Part shown: piece after piece, positions 26,813 through 39,748 of the stretch | Layout of the letters: each line of letters begins with the position of its first letter | Numbering within the stretch: the first letter of the stretch is position 1 | NCBI GenBank assembly: GCA_026929865.2 | Contig: CM049398.1 | Location: forward strand, 12,688,001 to 12,752,000 | DNA length: 64,000 nucleotides | DNA from: Hyperoplus lanceolatus | Taxonomy: Eukaryota; Chordata; Actinopteri; Uranoscopiformes; Ammodytidae | Direction: 5' to 3' | The notes under the pieces: model-generated | Database searches by the model: none | Told to the model about the DNA's origin: nothing | What the model saw: only the letters and a program-made list of their open reading frames with translations | Position numbers and translations under genes: made by a program

Positions 26813-27339
26813 CTGTACTATGAGCACTTAGTATTCATGTTTAATGTTGCGGATGCTGATTCTCTTGTTTTTAACTGTGCTGTAATGTCCTGTTTTAAAC
26901 ATTTTGCTGGTGAAATGGTCTCAACATCGACGGCAGCAAGAGCAGCTAGCTGGCTAGCGCGATATTAACCAACAGAACGGAACAGGAAGAACGTCACACA
27001 GCTTAGTGCAGAGCAACCATAGCAACAAGCTGTAGGCGTTTTTGGCCGATATGGGCGTGTTTGGCAGATATGGGCGTTTTTGGCATGTTTGGCCGAGCTG
27101 CACTGGTAGGCGGCAGCGGCTGCATCTAGACCATATAGGATCTGGCAGCCCGTGCAGATCTGGTACTCACACAGGCAGTAGTAGGTCGTAGTGAATTGAA
27201 GGTGTGTCACTTAGTGTGCTCGTATTTTTTCTGTAGTTTTACATTGCATTGTATTTTACATTACAGTAAAGGAGAAGTATAGTGTACTCCAGCCTTAGAA
27301 TAAATGTAGTCCACGGTTTCTGTGACAGAAAATAAGCGG

Positions 27340-27650
27340 CGCTAGCTAGCTAGCTTTGAGCCTTGGTATGTTTAGACGTGAAGAGACGGAACTACATCTC
27401 TGGCGCCGCCGCCTCCCTCAAGAAACACACGGTGGTTTCCCGATCATTTTAGACAGGAAGCTTATGTGTGGGTGACACGGTAAAGTTCAGGATAACAACA
27501 CCAGGGCCTGCGGTGGTTTAATAAACAGCTGAGCTGCTTCATCGTCCGGAGCTGCGGCCGACGCTGGACCGATGGTCACGGACACGGACACAGACCTACT
27601 AGGACACGGGGCCGTCAAATATTTAAACCCACGGAAACTATGAACTGTAA
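27340..27650 (+). promoter_or_regulatory. CpG-richer segment resembling a promoter and first exon
   Basis: In an AT-rich region this stretch is markedly richer in GC and CpG, and ends with an ATG followed at once by a splice donor (ATGAACT then GTAAGT, 27640-27652). It looks like the 5' end of a transcription unit whose first intron begins here. The giant element inserted at 27814 would lie in that intron. I find no convincing plus-strand downstream exon. Confidence 0.35.
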
Positions 27651-28079
27651 GTCTTGTTAGCGAATGTTTTTAAACTCCCATGTCGGCATAATAATTTCAA
27701 TGATGAAAAGCAACGTGTGGTCATTTATTGTTAGGCAGCATAACCCACTAGCTAACAGGTCAAAACGGCTAATGTTGGTTGGCATCCTTTTTTGTAAGAT
27801 GGGCCATTTTATACCGGGGTGAGATTGGTTTTATATTCGACATTCGTCTATTTTCCGGGGTTGTAACTGTAATAGCGTCACGAAAACCGCACCAATTTCC
27901 TCCAGAATGGTATTATTATGTACAGAAGACTAAAGACTGACATTGCACAGGCTTGATCAACTCACCAAAATCAGCGAGTCTCGAGAAAGATCAAAGAAAC
28001 CGCGCCGAATATAGTTTTTAGTGCCACACGGCAGCGGACTGCTTAGGGACCGTCGCAAAAGTGCAACGTCTTTTTTCTA

Positions 28080-29575
28080 TTCTTAATAACTCACTGGAAA
28101 TTCATCCTATCAACACCAAACCAATTATGTTGTGTTTATGAACACATTTTGTAGTTACCACAACACTTTGTTTTAAAGAAAAACCTTTGATTTTTTTTTA
28201 AAAAGGGAAAATTATTCAGTGTGTATATTACATCCATATTTAAGGCTATTTTTTCAATAGCTCACTGTTTTTTATAGTTAGCAACACCAAACCAACTCTG
28301 GTGTGTTCATGAACTCAATGTGGAGTTCCCACAGCCCTTTATTTTCAAGGAAAAACGTTTAATTTTTTTTAAAGGCAAAAGGAGTCATATATTTAATCCA
28401 TATTTAAGGCTTTTTTTTCAATAGCTCACTGGTTTTTATAGTTAGCAACACCAAACCAACTCTGGTGTGGTCATGAACTCACTGTGGAGTTCCCACAACC
28501 CTTTGTTTTAAAGAAAAACCTTTGATTTTTTTTAAAAAAGGGAAAATTATTCAGTGTGTATATTGCATCCATATTTAAGGCTATTTTTTGCAATAGCTCA
28601 CTGGTTTTTATAGCTATCAACACCAAACCAACTCTGGTGTGTTCATGAACTCACTGTGGAGTTCCCACAGCCCTTTATTTTCAAGAAAAAAACTTTGAAT
28701 TTTTTTTTAAAGGCAAACGGAGTCAGATCATATATTTAATCCATATTTAAGGCTATTTTTTTAATAGCTCACTGGTTTTTATAGCTATCAACACCAAACC
28801 AACTCTGGTGTGTTCATGGACTCACTGTGGAGTTCCCACAACTCTTTGTTTTAAAGAAAAACCTTTGATTTTTTTTTAAAAAGGGAAAATTATTCAGTGT
28901 GTATATATTACATCCATATTTAAGGCTATTTTTTCAATAGCTCACTGTTTTTTATAGTTAGCAACACCAAACCAACTCTGGTGTGTTCATGAACTCAATG
29001 TGGAGTTCCCACAGCCCTTTATTTTCAAGGAAAAACGTTTAATTTTTTTTAAAGGCAAAAGGAGTCACATTTTTAATCCATATTTAAGGCTATTTTTTCA
29101 ATAGCTCACTGGTTTTTATAGTTAGCAACTCCAAACCAACTCTGATGTGTTCATGAACTGACTGTGGAATTCCCACAACCCTTTATTTTCAAGGAAAAAC
29201 TTTTAAAATTTTTTAAAGGCAAAAGGAGTCATATATTTAATCCATATTTAAGGCTATTTTTTCAATAGCTCACTGGTTTTTATAGTTAGCAACACCAAAC
29301 CAACTCTGGTGTGGTCATGAACTCACTGTGGAGTTCCCACAACCCTTTGTTTTAAAGAAAAACCTTTTATTTTTTTTTAAAAAGGGAAAATTATTCAGTG
29401 TGTATATTGCATCCATATTTAAGGCTATTTTTTTTCAATAGCTCACTGGTTTTTATAGCTATCAACACCAAACCAACTCTGGTGTGTTCATGGACTCACT
29501 GTGGAGTTCCCACAACCCTTTGTTTTAAAGAAAAACCTTTGTTTTTTTTTTTAAAAAGGGGAAAATTATTCAGTG
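28080..29575 (+). repeat. satellite-like array, left block
   Basis: About 8.5 tandem units of 160-176 bp, each with AACACCAAACCAACTCTGG, then CACTGTGGAGTTCCCACA and a homopolymer-rich spacer. Two main unit types exist: type A (TTTAAAGAAAAACCTTT, then GGGAAAATTATTCAGTG) and type B (TTTTCAAGGAAAAAC, then AAAGGAGTCATATATTTAAT). The block is cut by the hAT at 29576, whose 8-bp target lies in a type-A unit. Confidence 0.9.
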
Positions 29576-30866
29576 TAGGGCTGGGCGATATATCGAATAT
29601 ATTCGATGTATCGCGAGATGTGCTCCAGGGGATGTATAAAATTACCCTATCGCGACCATCGAATACAAATTGGCATGTAATGTGTTTTTTTTAGCCGCCG
29701 CCGCCGCCACTGGCAAACTCGCTGGTGTTCGCTTCTCTCGCTCTTTCCTGTGGCTCTCTGCCTCAGACTACATGCATTGGCAACTCACTCACCCCTCCCA
29801 ACCAGAGTCTCCGGCGCGCACCTGTGACGTAGTCTGTGTCTTGTGAGTGTTTACTTTAATCGCCATGTGAAAACAACGACGAGAGGGGGAGAAAAAAAGA
29901 CGAGGGCTCTGATGCTCTTATGACAGCCGAACGAGCGGGTGGAGGGGGCGCGAAAGACGGCGATGGTGGCTGTCGTTCATAGCATGGACCTTTTTTGTAG
30001 ACGGGCGCTTGACAGCATAAGCGGCCGCTGTACAGAGAATGAGCGCCGGGGGAGTTTTTGGTCCAACGTCACAACAAACACGGCATCCCATTCATTACGG
30101 GCAGCCTCTTATAATAGGTCCATGTCAGCACCAAGGGAGGTGCACACCGTTTATTAACTAAAAGTCTATGTAAAGTAGGCTACATTTGCGAGTATTTTTT
30201 ATAAAATAAAACAGTGTTTTAGTGATAATGCAGGAGGGCTAGATCAATAGGTATGAATAGCATCCAGGAATGGTGCATCGGTTAGAATGCAAGGAATGTT
30301 GATGATGAGACTTTGCTTTCTTTAGACTATAGGCTGTTATTCTCAGCCGTATTTATTTAAATCCTCTGATTGCCTTCTAGTTTTATTTTCATTAACTCAA
30401 TACAGGAGAATTAAACAATAAGGCAGGTAACAGAGGGACGATGAGCCACCTGCTGTTTGCGCTCGCATGAATCTCTCTCGGACTAGTCTCGCAAAGCCAG
30501 ACCAAACTACAGCAAGTAGTATGGTCTGGAAGCACTCTGTTTAGAGCCGTCTATTCGGGTGGGGAAACCGGGGGAAACTGGGCTAGCCTGTTTGTATTTG
30601 TTTAAACCAATCACAATCATCTAGGGCGGGGCTAACCCCGGGAAGCAGCAGCGGTGTCCTGCAAAATAGTGCCGGGGGGGGAATTATTTTGATGGAACGT
30701 CTTCACGTCCAGAGACTGTCAGAGAAATGGCTAAACCCGCAAACGCCACACAAAAACTATTAAAGACAAAAGGAATATACATAGTGTGTTGCTTTCTAAC
30801 CAGCATGTCAAGACACCATACATTTTAGCCCCCGAGGAGCTCACGGGATAACTTAACCGGAGTTAA

Positions 30867-31485
30867 CCCATTGATGACGGCTGCTGCGCGATGCCACATT
30901 GGCTCTCCTGCCTGATGCTGCATCGTGCAGCATTATTACTTTATCTAATTTTCATGGCATTCCCAGCATAGAATGCACTGTCATTGGTTCAAATACACAT
31001 GAGGTGGGTTTTGTTGATTTTTTTAAGACCACGTGACCACCCAAAAGTTGTGTGGTTTGCCAAAAATCACGTCAATCAAAAAAATAAAAAATAAAAAAAT
31101 AAAACAAAATAATAAAAAAAATACGCCAGCTATGTCGGCGACGGAACAGTTAGTGGCGTTTGGTGCGTAGAATCAAGGTCTACTATAGACTACTGACGAA
31201 AATCACACAACACATTGCATCTATTTATTAACAATATTTAATAATTTTCTAATTCATCTAATTTTGACGATTTTTAGAAATATTTGTTGGTTTGTATGCG
31301 CTAAGGGAGCATGCTTAAATAAAACCTGTGAACCTTAACTTTTAAATGTATTTTATTTCATGTTTCTATGTGCTACACAGGCTTAGATATTAAGGTTTTG
31401 GAAGACTTGACAATTCGTACTATTTTTTCAGAAAACCCTCAGGCATTAAGGACATGCATCCTAGATTGCCATAGTCATCAATGGG
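30867..31485. mobile_element. TTAA-target MITE (piggyBac-like), innermost layer
   Basis: Inverted ends CCCATTGATGACGG and CATAGTCATCAATGGG lie between two TTAA sites (30863-30866, 31486-31489). It is 619 bp with no coding frame. The TTAA target and the CCC start fit piggyBac-type MITEs. Confidence 0.75.
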
Positions 31486-31985
31486 TTAACTAGCCACGTA
31501 GTGTTATCTCTGGTAACATTATCATCGGTGGTTGAGAGGCAAGGCTACGGCGGTCGAGTAGAATTTTTAGCATTCGAGAACTTATGTCACCACCTCCTAT
31601 CGCTGTAGACAGAGCCGTAGTCCGTCTGTTTACAGGCAGAACAGGGTTTTGACGTTGTGAGCGCTACACCAACTGCAGCAAGTAGCCGTAAGAGTTGCTA
31701 GGTGAAGCCGTTGGAATCTTTCCCCGTCGCTAAAACACCGCTGCTTAGTCCCTAATTCACCAAAGAAAGGGAACGGCGGATCTTAATCTAGCTGGTTATA
31801 AGGTCCGGTGCTCAATTCAAACCCCCACGCTTCATTTTCCAGAGTTTATGAGGGTATTTCTGCCCGGGGGTAGTTGTACAATGAAGTTGGACAGCTAGGC
31901 TAGGCTGTGTCCCGGACCACCGCCGCCAATATTATTAAGTATTGCCACACTTTATTTCTGTCTACAGTAATGTGACTTCTCACAC

Positions 31986-31987
<2 letters not shown>

Positions 31988-32031
<44 letters not shown>
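31988..32031 (+). repeat. (GT)n followed by (GA)n microsatellite
   Basis: An uninterrupted run of about 16 GT dinucleotides passes into a short GA run. It lies inside the 9-bp-duplication element and explains the nearby Thr/His-repeat reading frame on the minus strand. Confidence 0.95.
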
Positions 32032-32489
32032 CGCTGCACATAAGCACACGGGTTGACTGTGGGCGAATTGTTTCCGAATTTGAGGGGGATCACAATAGGG
32101 TAAAGCCAGCAACCGGAAAAGGAGGGGGCTGCGTCAGGGCTGCGTAGCTTGCCGCCGCAAGCGAATAGACGCTGGCGGAAGTGGTCATGCCAGACTACTC
32201 TCGGACTAACAGGCAGAAAACGAAACTTAACTTACACTAAAGAGCAACTGCTCTTAAAGCGACAGTAACCATTATACATGTCAGAGCCTTTTATACACAT
32301 AGACTACTATTATGGATCAAAACCGGTTCTGCATTTAAAGTGTGGCTGCTATCTTCAGGGGGTTAGTGGTGATAAACAATTAGTAAGTGGTTGTAATGAG
32401 TCATAATTAGTGTTCTCAGTTTACAGATTAACAGAAGATGGAAAAAACTGTTTCCAAATAAAATAATGCTGGATCCATTGTATGGGAGT

Positions 32490-32933
32490 CAGTGTTTCCC
32501 CCACGTTCATTCAGCAGCGGCCGTGCGCCGCTGCTATAAAAATCCTTCTCCTCCGCATTTTCTATTTTTTTTTTTTTTTTGGTACGTAGCTCCTTTTAGA
32601 AAATGGGCGGCGCGTAACGTAAATTGCGCAGCATGCGGCACATAATCACGTAGCCAACATCAAAGAACAGCGAGTGTGGCAGTTGTTGGCAGTATTAGTC
32701 TACACGGTTGCAAAGGTACATTGATTCTAGCAGCGAGTGAAGCGGAAGAGCGAAGAGAGAGAGAGAGACAGAGAGAGAGTAAGTTGCTAAAATGTGTCGC
32801 TACATGACCACCAGTGTTAAAAACCCTCAGCCCTATCGTAATTTCATTTTATTTTATCTAGGCTATAAACCGCAACCGTGCCGTTTTTCCTCTAGTAGAC
32901 TACAGAGTGTTTGTGTGTGTGTGTGTGTGTGCG

Positions 32934-32972
<39 letters not shown>

Positions 32973-34461
32973 TTTCGGGAACTTTGAAAAAATAATCCAT
33001 ACTGTTATATCCGATGTTGTTCTTTATTGCCATATAAAATCTGTTTTCATCGCGTATTTTAGTTAGGGATTTATGCTAATCGCCTGTAAGCATGTGGGCA
33101 TTAGCATAAATGCAGGGAAAGGGAAAAAGCCTATGGACTTTTTAAAAGAGCATGAATAGTTTCTATTATGTATAACTTATATGTATTTTATAATTTTCGC
33201 ATCATTTATTGACTCCCAAGACAAAGAAGAAGTGTTTAAGCAATAACAAGCTCAATCAATTTGCCTTTTTATGTCATATCAATAAATAATTGTGAGATAT
33301 TTTTAGCTTGTTTACTGTCTAATTGATAATTTCCTACATTCAAACGACATCACTGCAACACACATATTCTGATAGTCCAGGTTGTGACCCAAATAAATGA
33401 TAGCTTGACAGCTATGCATTATAGGGGTGATGAATGCAATCTTAATAAGAAAATAAATCCAGGTAAACCAAAACATCTCAAAAATGGCTTAGGGCTCAAA
33501 GGTTAAAAGGCTGGTACAAGCTCTTAAGGGATGCACTGTGCACAATGTATATATACATAGTTAAATAATATATATTACATTTGCAGATGAGTCTAAAAAG
33601 CTGGGTGAAAAAGAAAGGCAGACGGGGACAATGGAGGAGCTGAGGTTAGTAAAGCAAATCAGGGAAGCAAACTTTCAAGCTAATGAGAATTTTCTTTTGG
33701 ATTTGAATGCATAATGCTAGGTGATATTATTTGAACATTACAAATACATGTATATAGGGTAATTTGAAGGAAACGAATAAAATTTCTAGCATTTCTTACT
33801 TGTTGTTAAAGTGCTCAAGTTTATTACAGAAAATACAGAGTGAGCGAGGAAAGAGAAGTGACAGAGAAGCAAGGAGAACAAGAAAGAGAGGGTGCAGTGG
33901 TAGATCCTGAGAGGTGTTTTGCCCATGATTGCAGGAGATTTAATTTTTTAACAATGTGTCTTATGTAAAAAAACAGTGTGTAGTGTTTTGAAAGAAGTGT
34001 GTTGGAGAATTTCAAACACAGTGCAAAGCACGTATTGTGTTTGTAGGGTTGGTGCTTTTGTTTAGGGCATGGTTACAAAAGTCAGAGGTTGTAATGCTTT
34101 GGGCATAGCAACCACTTTTAGTGTTTAAGCATTAGGCAAAAATCTGTAAATAAATTGTGCAAATCATTTTTGCCTTGTGGCATTTTTTGTTTAAATATTA
34201 ATTTCTATACAAAAATGTCAAAATCTGTAAATGAAGACACAAAAGGCAAAGTTACAACACCAATAATCCTATCTACAGTAATACACAGGACTGTGTGAAT
34301 AGGATTTAAGTGCATATTCTCCTCTCAAAATGCACCAGATTCATGGATTCCAATGTACAGGGTACAAAAAAAATTCGGCCGGGGGGGCATGCCCCCGGAC
34401 CCCCCTAGAAAGTTCGGGGACCACAGCACCGCTGCTGAAAAAAATCCTGCGGGAAACACTG
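32490..34461. mobile_element. hAT-like element with CAGTGTTTCCC ends
   Basis: Inverted ends CAGTGTTTCCC and GGGAAACACTG, with related subterminal GC-rich sequences (CAGCAGCGGCCGTGCGCC; CCGCTGCTG). A partial duplication GGAGT flanks it, but an exact 8-bp copy is not visible. It contains a GT/GC microsatellite at about 32908-32970. No transposase frame is recognised. Confidence 0.7.
32908..32970 (+). repeat. (GT)n microsatellite with interruptions
   Basis: About 30 GT units interrupted by two GC dinucleotides. It explains the Val/Cys-repeat open frame over it, which is not a gene. Confidence 0.95.
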
Positions 34462-34744
34462 GGAGTGGAAGGATGTGGAATAATCAATACAGTGTGCAAA
34501 CTCTTTGCCATGTGCAAGTTTCAAATTGTTCCAAAAGAATATAAACATGTTTCATGTAGCCTAATGCATTGTTAGTGCAGACACATTTTGCAGGGACTAT
34601 TTAAATCATATTACTGGTGTGATGTTGTGCAAAAAAATAATTAAATTGAGCATTTAGGATGTGCTCTAGAGGAGATTTGAAATATATCGAGATATAGTAA
34701 AAAAATATCGAGATATTGATTTTTGCCCATATCGCCCAGCCCTA

Positions 34745-37700
34745 ATTCAGTGTTTATATTGTATCCATATTTAAGGCTATTTTTTCAATAGCTCATTGTT
34801 TTTTATAGCTATCAACACCAAACCAACTCTGGTGTGTTCAAAGGCAAACGGAGTCAGATCATATATTTAATCCATATTTAAGGCTATTTTTTTAATAGCT
34901 CACTGGTTTTTATAGCTATCAACACCAAACCAACTCTGGTGTGTTCATGGACTCACTGTGGAGTTCCCACAACCCTTTGTTTTAAAGAAAAACCTTTGAT
35001 TTTTTTTTTAAAAGGGAAAATTATTCAGTGTGTATATTGCATCCATATTTAAGGCTATTTTTTCAATAGCTCACTGTTTTTTATAGTTATCAACACCAAA
35101 CCAACTCTGGTGTGTTCATGAACTCAATGTGGAGTTCCCACAGCCCTTTATTTTCAAGGAAAAACTTTTAATTTTTTTTAAAGGCAAAAGGAGTCATATA
35201 TTTAATCCATATTTAAGGCTATTTTTTCAATAGCTCACTGGTTTTTATAGTTAGCAACACCAAACCAACTCTGGTGTGGTCATGAACTCACTGTGGAGTT
35301 CCCACAACCCTTTGTTTTAAAGAAAAACCTTTTATTTTTTTTTAAAAAGGGAAAATTATTCAGTGTGTATATTGCATCCATATTTAAGGCTATTTTTTTC
35401 AATAGCTCACTGGTTTTTATAGCTATCAACACCAAACCAACTCTGGTGTGTTCATGGACTCACTGTGGAGTTCCCACAACCCTTTGTTTTAAAGAAAAAC
35501 CTTTGTTTTTTTTTTAAAAAAGGGAAAATTATTCAGTGTTTATATTGTATCCATATTTAAGGCTATTTTTTCAATAGCTCATTGTTTTTTATAGTTATCA
35601 ACACCAAACCAACTCTGATGTGTTCATGAACTCACTGTGGAGTTCCCACAGCCCTTTATTTTCAAGGAAAAACTTTTAATTTTTTTTAAAGGCAAAAGGA
35701 GTCGTATATTTAATCCATATTTAAGGCTATTTTTTCAATAGCTCACTGGTTTTTATAGTTATCAACACCAAACCAACTCTGATGTGTTCATGAACTCACT
35801 GTGGAGTTCCCACAGCCCTTTATTTTCAAGGAAAAACTTTAAAAAAAATTTAAAGGCAAAAGGAGTCACATTTTTAATCCATATTTAAGGCTATTTTTTC
35901 AATAGCTCACTGGTTTTTATAGTTAGCAACTCCAAACCAACTCTGATGTGTTCATGAACTGACTGTGGAATTCCCACAACCCTTTATTTTCAAGGAAAAA
36001 CTTTTAAAAAATTTTAAAGGCAAAAGGAGTCATATATTTAATCCATATTTAAGGCTATTTTTTCAATAGCTCACTGATTTTTATAGTTAGCAACACCAAA
36101 CCAACTCTGGTGTGGTTATGAACTCACTGTGGAGTTCCCACAACCCTTTGTTTTAAAGAAAAACCTTTTATTTTTTTTTTAAAAAGGGAAAATTATTCAG
36201 TGTGTATATTGCATCCATATTTAAGGCTATTTTTTTCAATAGCTCACTGGTTTTTATAGCTATCAACACCAAACCAACTCTGGTGTGTTCATGAACTCAC
36301 TGTGGAGTTCCCACAGCCCTTTATTTTCAAGAAAAAAACTTTGAATTTTTTTTTAAAGGCAAACGGAGTCAGATCATATATTTAATCCATATTTAAGGCT
36401 ATTTTTTTAATAGCTCACTGGTTTTTATAGCTATCAACACCAAACCAACTCTGGTGTGTTCATGGACTCACTGTGGAGTTCCCACAACCCTTTGTTTTAA
36501 AGAAAAACCTTTGATTTTTTTTTAAAAAGGGAAAATTATTCAGTGTGTATATTGCATCCATATTTAAGGCTATTTTTTCAATAGCTCACTGTTTTTTATA
36601 GTTATCAACACCAAACCAACTCTGGTGTGTTCATGAACTCAATGTGGAGTTCCCACAGCCCTTTATTTTCAAGGAAAAACTTTTAAATTTTTTTTTAAAG
36701 GCAAAAGGAGTCATATATTTAGGATCCATATTTAAGGCTATTTTTTCAATAGCTCACTGGTTTTTATAGTTAGCAACACCAAACCAACTCTGGTGTGGTC
36801 ATGAACTCACTGTGGAGTTCCCACAACCCTTTGTTTTAAAGAAAAACCTTTAATTTTTTTTTAAAAAGGGAAAATTATTCAGTGTGTATATTGCATCCAT
36901 ATTTAAGGCTATTTTTTTCAATAGCTCACTGGTTTTTATAGCTATCAACACCAAACCAACTCTGGTGTGTTCATGAACTCACTGTGGAGTTCCCACAGCC
37001 CTTTATTTTCAAGAAAAAAACTTTGAATTGTTTTTTAAAGGCAAACGGAGTCAGGTCATATATTTAATCCATATTTAAGGCTATTTTTTTAATAGCTCAC
37101 TGGTTTTTATAGCTATCAACACCAAACCAACTCTGGTGTGTTCATGGACTCACTGTGGAGTTCCCACAACCCTTTGTTTTAAAGAAAAACCTTTGTTTTT
37201 TTTTAAAAAAGGGAAAATTATTCAGTGTTTATATTGTATCCATATTTAAGGCTATTTTTTCAATAGCTCACTGGTTTTTATAGTTAGCAACACCAAACCA
37301 ACTTTGGTGTGTTCATGAACTGACTGTGGAATTCCCACAACCCTTTATTTTCAAGGAAAAACTTTTATTTTTTTTAAAGGCAAAAGGAGTCGTATATTTA
37401 ATCCATATTTAAGGCTTTTTTTTCAATAGCTCACTGGTTTTTATAGCTATCAACACCAAACCAACTCTGGTGTGTTCATGAACTCACTGTGGAGTTCCCA
37501 CAACCCTTTGTTTTAAAGAAAAACCTTTGATTTTTTTTAAAAAGGGGAAAATTATTCAGTGTGTATATTGCATCCATATTTAAGGCTATGTTTTTCAATA
37601 GCTCATTGTTTTTTATAGTTATCAACACCAAACCAACTCTGGTGTGTTCATGAACTCACTGTGGAGTTCCCACAGCTCTTTATTTTCAAGGAATAACTTT

Positions 37701-38280
37701 TAATTTTTTTTAAAGGCAAAAGGAGTCGTATATTTAATCCATATTTAAGGCTATTTTTTCAATAGCTCACTGGTTTTTATAGTTAGCAACACCAAACCAA
37801 CTTTGGTGTGTTCATGAACTGACTGTGGAATTCCCACAACCCTCTATTTTCAAGGAAAAACCTTTGATTTTTTTTTAAAAAGGGAAAATTATTCAGTGTG
37901 TATATTGCATCCATATTTAAGGCTTTTTTTTTCAATAGCTCACTGGTTTTTATAGCTATCAACACCAAACCAACTCTGGTGTGTTCATGAACTCACTGTG
38001 GAGTTCCCACAACCCTTTCTTTTCAAGAACAACCTTTAAAAAATGCTTTAAGGAATCAGTAGTCAGTGCATATTTTGCATTCATATGGAAGGCTTTTATT
38101 TTTTAATAGCTCAATTGCTCAGTTTCCACACCCGTTTGGTTTTCAGAAAAACCTTTACAAGAGTTTTAAACGGAATAAGTAATCAGTTTGTAAATTTGAT
38201 TCCTACTTAAGGCGTTTATTTTTTAATAACTCACTTGTACTTCAACATTTCAGCACCAAACCACTTATTGTGTGTTAATT
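34745..38280 (+). repeat. satellite-like array, main block
   Basis: About 20-21 tandem units of 160-176 bp continue the block broken by the hAT at 29576. Types A and B mostly alternate, and a B variant (AAGAAAAAAACTTTGAAT, CAAACGGAGTCAG) recurs about every four units, giving a higher-order period near 680 bp (for example 36250 to 36930). The last two units (38010-38280) are strongly diverged. No unit encodes a plausible protein; open frames here are artefacts of low stop density. Confidence 0.9.
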
Positions 38281-38460
38281 GACTTTATTTTATTTGCACA
38301 CATTCATTAAAATATACAACAATACATCATAAAACTCAATAAAATTAAGAGAAAGGAGTGGAAGTTAAAAAACTCGAAGGAGCTTATAAGGGAATCTCAA
38401 CAGGTCATAAAAAAAGAAGAAAATATTTACAGGTTAAAACTCAACTTCATGAAAAATACA
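38281..38460. repeat. AT-rich segment resembling a LINE 3' end
   Basis: T-rich then A-rich sequence resembles the antisense 3' end of a fish LINE, similar in style to the tail at 24090-24250. It has no coding part. It separates the satellite array from the second pogo-like copy. Confidence 0.3.
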
Positions 38461-38680
38461 ATAGGGGAGAGTGGCCTAAGTTGTGCAACTTTTCACTCAA
38501 AGTGACTTTAAAGTAAGGCCTTGACAGTAAAGTCTCCAACTCAAATATGTACATATATTTCGGGGTGTTGTGCATCCCTGGCAATAAAAACTTTGGATCT
38601 GGAATAAACTGTTGAGGAAATATAGCTTTCGGACAAAAAGTTGTCTTGATGCACAACTTGCCCCCGGTGTGGTGTAAGTT

Positions 38681-39054
38681 TAGCCTGGCTCCGCCCGCCC
38701 GCCTACTTCCGGCCAAATTTTATTTTCCCTTCAGTAGTCAGTCTGGGTGTACAGCCCATTTCCCAGTTTTGCCGGAGATTCGATAGCCGGTCCAATCAGC
38801 GAACAGAGCGAGTGGCTGAGAACGATGACGTCGAAGTCGTGCTCCAGTTTCAGTTGCCAGAAGCCGGCTCATGACACACGTGACGATCAAACGTTATGCG
38901 ATTGGTTGGCTAATCCAGAGTGGCACTGGGCAGATCCAATAGTTTTAAACTTTAGCAGACACCCGCCTCCATGAGTGAACGTTTGCCAATTACAGCACTG
39001 CCAGACCCTCTGTACAAATGAAATGAAGTACGATGGTCTGGTAGCACCAGGCTA
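38681..39054. mobile_element. 374-bp MITE, second copy
   Basis: The ends TAGCCTGG and CCAGGCTA are flanked by 9-bp duplication GTGTAAGTT (38672-38680, 39055-39063). It is the inverted counterpart of 7254-7627, identical in length and about 98% identical by eye. Confidence 0.87.
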
Positions 39055-39415
39055 GTGTAAGTTGTGCGGTTGGAGAGAATACCATGGGGTGAATTGTGCC
39101 ATTGATATATATCTCATAAACTGTAATGCAAGACAAATCAATTAGACAATCACTTATTTAAGGTGTATTTAAAGTAAATAAAGTAAATAGTTGACAACGA
39201 TTGAAGGACACCTTTCTTAAACAAGGCCTAGCAGATCTAATGGTTTTACCTGCAAAGCTCACAATGACAAAGTCACCATCATCATCTTTCTGGCCATCTG
39301 AACTCTTGTCAGTGGTGTCGTTAAGTGGAATTGAGATGTCACTCTCTTCTGAGCTACTGTAGACAATCACTTTCTTTTGGTGACCAGCGTATACAGCCAT
39401 GCCACTGGCACAACT

Positions 39416-39715
39416 CTCAGAAATGTACTTTGCACTAGTTGCTCCATGCTTGTGGAACCAACTGCCACCTGATAAATGTGATTCCCCTACATTTCTGCCT
39501 TTAAATCAAGGCTCAAAACCCATCTGTACACACTGGTGTTTCCTCCCCATTAACTATCTTACCTCTGCACTACTATCTGTGTTTATGTTGATGTATGGGC
39601 TTTACGTCTTTTATTTTGGTTATTGTTATTTTACCTTCATTGTTTACCTACTGAATGCACTATGTACAGCACTTTGGACAGTACACACTGTCATAAATGT
39701 GCTTTTATAAATACA

Positions 39716-39748
<33 letters not shown>

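Larger units (their letters stand above)
19955..27172. repeat. set of matching inverted arms at 20.0, 23.5 and 27.1 kb
   Basis: GTGAGTACCAGATCTGCACG at about 19956 recurs inverted at about 27141-27172. CCAGATCTGCACGGGGTCC at about 19988 recurs inverted at about 23470. The 23497-23620 stretch (GGCCAAACATGCC, repeated CGCCCATAT units) recurs inverted at 27012-27130. The pattern fits two related elements, or one element with an internal rearrangement. A possible 2-bp duplication AG flanks the outermost pair. Spliced transposase-like exons lie inside on the minus strand. Confidence 0.55.
30484..32197. mobile_element. element with 9-bp target duplication (TAGTCT ends)
   Basis: Left end TAGTCTCGCAAAGCCAGACC and right end GGTCATGCCAGACTA, flanked by the 9-bp repeat CTCTCGGAC (30475-30483, 32198-32206). 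Length 1.7 kb including a TTAA MITE at 30867-31485 and a GT microsatellite. The ends and target length recall the 374-bp MITE family at 7254 and 38681, so a MULE-like origin is plausible. No coding frame is recognised. Confidence 0.72.
29576..34744. mobile_element. hAT element inserted in the satellite array
   Basis: Ends TAGGGCTGGGCGATATATCG and its near-complement ATATCGCCCAGCCCTA, with 8-bp duplication ATTCAGTG (29568-29575, 34745-34752). It is 5.2 kb long, but most of the length is two further elements (30484-32197 and 32490-34461). The remaining sequence (GC-rich 29690-30160) shows no recognisable transposase. Confidence 0.87.

Noticed and set aside
29398-29694. 98-codon frame over the satellite array, and similar frames at 35293 and 37783
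   Set aside because: The same peptide recurs with the satellite unit and stops wherever a unit varies; this is repeat, not gene.
31900-32112. Frame with a Thr-His repeat
   Set aside because: It is a translation of a GT microsatellite.
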